Source of the DNA: Saccharopolyspora rosea
GTDB taxonomy: Bacteria > Actinomycetota > Actinomycetes > Mycobacteriales > Pseudonocardiaceae
Length of the DNA: 64,000 bases
NCBI RefSeq assembly: GCF_025643595.1
Contig: NZ_CP102826.1
Location: 2,542,001 to 2,606,000 of the forward strand
Direction: 5' to 3'
Shown here: one piece after another, positions 62,791-64,000 of the stretch
How positions within the stretch are numbered: the stretch's first letter is position 1
Layout of the letters: each line of letters starts with the position of its first letter
Made by a program: the position numbers and the translations under genes
Notes under the pieces: model-generated
The model's input: the letters and a program-made list of their open reading frames with translations, nothing else
Database searches by the model: none
What the model was told of the DNA's origin: nothing

Positions 62791-64000
62791 ATGGCATCCA
62801 CGCATCCCGCCCCACGCACGGACGTTCCGAACGGCTCCCCGACGACCGACCGCGCCGGGAAGATCGAAACCCGCGGCATCGAGCACATCCCCGAAGCCGA
62901 ACGGCACGGACGCCCGCGCGAACTGTTCACCGTCTGGGCGGCGGCCAACGTCAACTACCTGAGCCTGGTGGTCGGCGGCACCCTCGTGCTGATGGGGCTG
63001 TCGCTGTGGCAGTCCTTCGCGGTGATCGTGGTGGGCAACCTGTTCTGGGTGCTGGTGGGACTGCTGGCCGTCTCGGGCCCCGCCTCCGGAACACCCAGCG
63101 AAGTCGTCATGCGGGCGCAGTACGGCATCCGCGGCAACCGGGTCAACATCGCCATCACCGGCTGGGCGGTCTGCGTCTGCTACGTGGCGCTGAACATGGC
63201 CGCCGCGGCCATCGCGGCGTTCTCCCTGGTGAGCAAGGCGGGCGTGGTGCCGAACACCGGCGTCAAGATCCTGGTCGTGGTGGCCATCGCCGCGGTCACC
63301 CTGACGATCGGCGTCTACGGACACGCCACGATCGTCAAGCTCTACGCACGGATCACCGTGGTCCTGGCGGTGGCGTTCGCCGTCGTCGCGGTCTGCGTCG
63401 TCGCGCACGCCCGCTGGAACTACGCACCCCCGGCCCCGCTGCACGGCAGCGCCCTGTGGGCGGCGGTCCTCGGCGGCATCAGCCTGATGGCCTCCGGACC
63501 GCTGTCGTACACCAACAGCGCCGACTTCTCCCGCTACCTGCCGAGCGCGACCTCGGCGAAGGCGGTCCTGGGCTGGACCGCGCTCGGCGGATTCCTGCCC
63601 GGGGTCGTGGTGACCTCGCTGGGCGCGCTCGCCGCCACCGTCGTCGACATGAGCGACCCGCAGACCGGGCTGGAGAGCATCCTGCCCGCGTGGTTCCGGC
63701 CGGTGTTCCCCCTGGCGCTCGTGCTGGGCACCATCGCGCTCAACGCGATGACGACCTACAGCTCCGGTCTGGCCCTGCAGGCCATGGGCGTGCGGATCCG
63801 CCGGTCGCTCAGCGTCCTGGTGGACGGGACCCTCGGCGTCGCGCTGACGCTGTACGCGCTGCTGGTGTCGGACTTCCTCGACACCGTCAGCAACGTGCTG
63901 CAGCTGACCGTCGTGCTGCTCGGCCCCAGCACGGCGATCTACGCCGCCGACATCCTGCTGCGCCGCAACCGCTACCACGGCCCGGAACTGGCGGACGAAA
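62791..64000 (+). CDS. NCS1 family purine-cytosine permease (3' end outside window)
   Basis: The frame is open from ATG 62791 to the end of the window (403 codons). It shows the NCS1 pattern: an N-terminal IETRGIEHIPEAERHGRPRELFTVWAAANVNYLSLVVGG-like segment, SEVVMRAQYGIRGNRVN, a SADFSRYLP motif in the middle and about 10 membrane helices so far. GGAGGA precedes the ATG. The family imports cytosine, allantoin, hydantoins or thiamine-like compounds. Divergence from the TetR-amidohydrolase unit fits uptake of the hydrolase substrate. Confidence 0.9.
   Translation, partial: MASTHPAPRTDVPNGSPTTDRAGKIETRGIEHIPEAERHGRPRELFTVWAAANVNYLSLVVGGTLVLMGLSLWQSFAVIVVGNLFWVLVGLLAVSGPASGTPSEVVMRAQYGIRGNRVNIAITGWAVCVCYVALNMAAAAIAAFSLVSKAGVVPNTGVKILVVVAIAAVTLTIGVYGHATIVKLYARITVVLAVAFAVVAVCVVAHARWNYAPPAPLHGSALWAAVLGGISLMASGPLSYTNSADFSRYLPSATSAKAVLGWTALGGFLPGVVVTSLGALAATVVDMSDPQTGLESILPAWFRPVFPLALVLGTIALNAMTTYSSGLALQAMGVRIRRSLSVLVDGTLGVALTLYALLVSDFLDTVSNVLQLTVVLLGPSTAIYAADILLRRNRYHGPELADE

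Overview
The window looks like the chromosome of a high-GC actinomycete, most likely in the Pseudonocardiaceae (Saccharopolyspora-like). The grounds are strong G+C codon bias, many GTG starts, and several families typical of that group: DUF2505, DUF3558 and DUF574 proteins, MmyB-type XRE regulators, and type VII secretion-like WXG/YbaB clusters. I saw no rRNA, tRNA, CRISPR array or transposase. The content is mostly accessory catabolism: many small regulator-plus-pathway cassettes, each with its own palindromic operator, interspersed with decayed genes. Family assignments come from reading motifs, with no database search.

Layout. 3-2341: 3' part of an FAA hydrolase, an NTase-fold protein and a DUF2071 protein. 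2622-7815 (minus): catabolic operon with a nitrilase remnant, a DUF2848 protein, an HpaB-type flavin monooxygenase, a cupin, a flavin reductase and a YtcJ-like amidohydrolase. 7915-11704: TetR, APC permease and a second YtcJ-like amidohydrolase. 12035-14118: UbiD-type decarboxylase and divergent MarR. 14221-15809: Old Yellow Enzyme and divergent ArsR. 15975-17315: glutamate dehydrogenase. 17509-24978: a soluble Cache-domain protein and a GntR regulator, divergent from an aldehyde dehydrogenase and a complete polyamine-type ABC importer. 24997-26726: alpha/beta hydrolase and divergent TetR.

27070-34019 is a zone of damaged genes: a frameshifted berberine-bridge-type oxidoreductase, a deaminase, a monooxygenase-domain membrane protein with a damaged start, a first type VII secretion substrate-like cluster with a broken YbaB gene, a lone PD-(D/E)XK nuclease and a MurJ fragment. 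34020-39594 is a redox region: AurF-like diiron oxygenase with an FprB-type ferredoxin reductase, then a P450 with a fused ferredoxin-ferredoxin reductase.

39749-48788: TetR and SGNH hydrolase, then an XRE-cupin regulator and a clear hydroxyproline operon (epimerase, three-subunit D-hydroxyproline dehydrogenase, HypD deaminase, permease). The regulator gene and the operon share operator half-sites. 49063-55668: small secreted protein, lipoproteins, DoxX, DUF2505, a second WXG/YbaB cluster, a DUF574 methyltransferase and an XRE regulator. 55782-60340: aldo-keto reductase, zinc alcohol dehydrogenase, decayed enolase-superfamily and MFS genes, MarR and an HSL-family hydrolase. 60434-64000: a third YtcJ-like amidohydrolase with TetR and a divergent NCS1 permease running off the end. 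This last cassette closely echoes the one at 7915-11704.

Points most worth following up are the HpaB/DUF2848/cupin/amidohydrolase operon and the twin amidohydrolase-permease-TetR cassettes of unknown substrate. Next are the XRE operator shared with the hydroxyproline operon, the AurF-FprB operon under a perfect 19-bp palindrome, the Cas4/RecB-like orphan nuclease, and an interspersed noncoding repeat whose hairpin is conserved through a G-T change.
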